From NCBI RefSeq assembly GCF_003626635.1, contig NZ_RAZT01000011.1, forward strand, positions 1-64,000: a stretch of 64,000 bases of DNA, read 5' to 3'. How positions within the stretch are numbered: position 1 is the stretch's first letter; each line of letters starts with the position of its first letter. Both the position numbers and the translations under genes were made by a program. Positions 63,681 to 64,000 of the stretch are shown piece after piece. Source of the DNA: Micromonospora musae (GTDB lineage Bacteria; Actinomycetota; Actinomycetes; Mycobacteriales; Micromonosporaceae). Under the pieces are notes generated by a model. The model was not told the origin of the DNA and searched no databases. It saw nothing but the letters and a program-made list of their open reading frames with translations.

Positions 63681-64000
63681 CGGGCGCTTCCTTCCAGGAC
63701 GTACAGCTCGGCGAGCTCGGGGGCCACGCTGCGCAGCTTGGCCAGGGCCTTGGAGGTCTGGCTCTTCACGGTGCCGACGGTGACGCCGAGCAGCTCGGCG
63801 ACCTCGACCTCGGTGCGGTCCTCGAAGTAGCGCAGCACCAGTACCGCGCGTTGTTTCGGAGACAGCTTGGCCAGAGCGGCCCGCAGCGTGAGTCGCAGAG
63901 TCGTCTGGCTGGCATGGTCGGGGCCCGAGTCGCCTCCGCGGGGTTCGGGCAGGTCGCCCGTCATCGACTCGGGTACCCGCCGCCGCCTCCACCAGGAGAC
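63677..64000 (-). CDS. SigE-family ECF RNA polymerase sigma factor, partial (5' end beyond window)
   Basis: The visible 107 C-terminal residues begin VSWWRRRRVPES at the window edge. That matches the WWRRRRR linker of the sigma factor at 57351, so the gene continues past the window and the ATG at 63964 is internal. Region 4 (LSPKQRAVLVLRYFEDRTEVEVAELLGVTVGTVKSQTSKALAKLR) is complete. It overlaps the following propeller gene by 4 bp. Confidence 0.9.
   Translation of the reverse strand, partial: VSWWRRRRVPESMTGDLPEPRGGDSGPDHASQTTLRLTLRAALAKLSPKQRAVLVLRYFEDRTEVEVAELLGVTVGTVKSQTSKALAKLRSVAPELAELYVLEGSAR

Overview
The window is high-GC DNA with many GTG starts, tight ATGA and GTGA gene overlaps and almost no U-tailed terminators. 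It comes from an actinomycete, most likely Micromonosporaceae (Micromonospora-like). That placement is an inference from protein flavour and from the order crgA / DUF881 / sortase / pabA / pknB-pknA-pbpA-rodA-pstP-fhaB-fhaA / tRNA-Leu. In mycobacteria and streptomycetes this order lies near oriC, so the window is probably origin-proximal. No prophage, CRISPR array or biosynthetic gene cluster is visible.

1-10.6 kb: the tail of an IS5-type transposase, tRNA-Gly(CCC), a secreted M43-like metalloprotease, a PPOX-fold protein, dCTP deaminase (dcd) with a candidate SOS box upstream, two coiled-coil NlpC/P60 endopeptidases (the first behind a convincing ydaO-type c-di-AMP riboswitch), a large secreted amidase, a GPP34 protein and a membrane Fe-S reductase.

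10.8-24.4 kb: the division and cell-wall signalling block. crgA is divergent from DUF881, a class E-type sortase, a small membrane protein and pabA. Convergent with these is fhaA-fhaB-pstP-rodA-pbpA-pknA-pknB, in which the last five junctions overlap or nearly so. tRNA-Leu(CAG) follows.

24.5-38.7 kb: a sugar epimerase with a WecG/TagA glycosyltransferase, a subtilisin with a P-domain, a Scr1-like/DUF397 regulator pair, small proteins of unknown function, two kinase-less PASTA proteins, membrane proteins, a GCS2-type glutamate-cysteine ligase, and divergent YceI and MarR genes.

39-48.8 kb: an HTH/NB-ARC-type STAND regulator, then a leucine/isovalerate catabolism set (acyl-CoA dehydrogenase, carboxyltransferase, HMG-CoA lyase, biotin carboxylase, TetR). 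The set is split by an opposite-strand snapalysin gene and carries two copies of one intergenic palindrome.

48.9-64 kb: an HSP90-family chaperone coupled to a 952-residue TPR protein (the least-described system here), an MFS exporter, VanZ, an FAD monooxygenase divergent from its TetR with four tandem operator-like palindromes, a SigE-family sigma factor with a membrane propeller-like protein, a rhodanese, an SGNH hydrolase, a lipoprotein, and a second sigma/propeller pair running off the window end.
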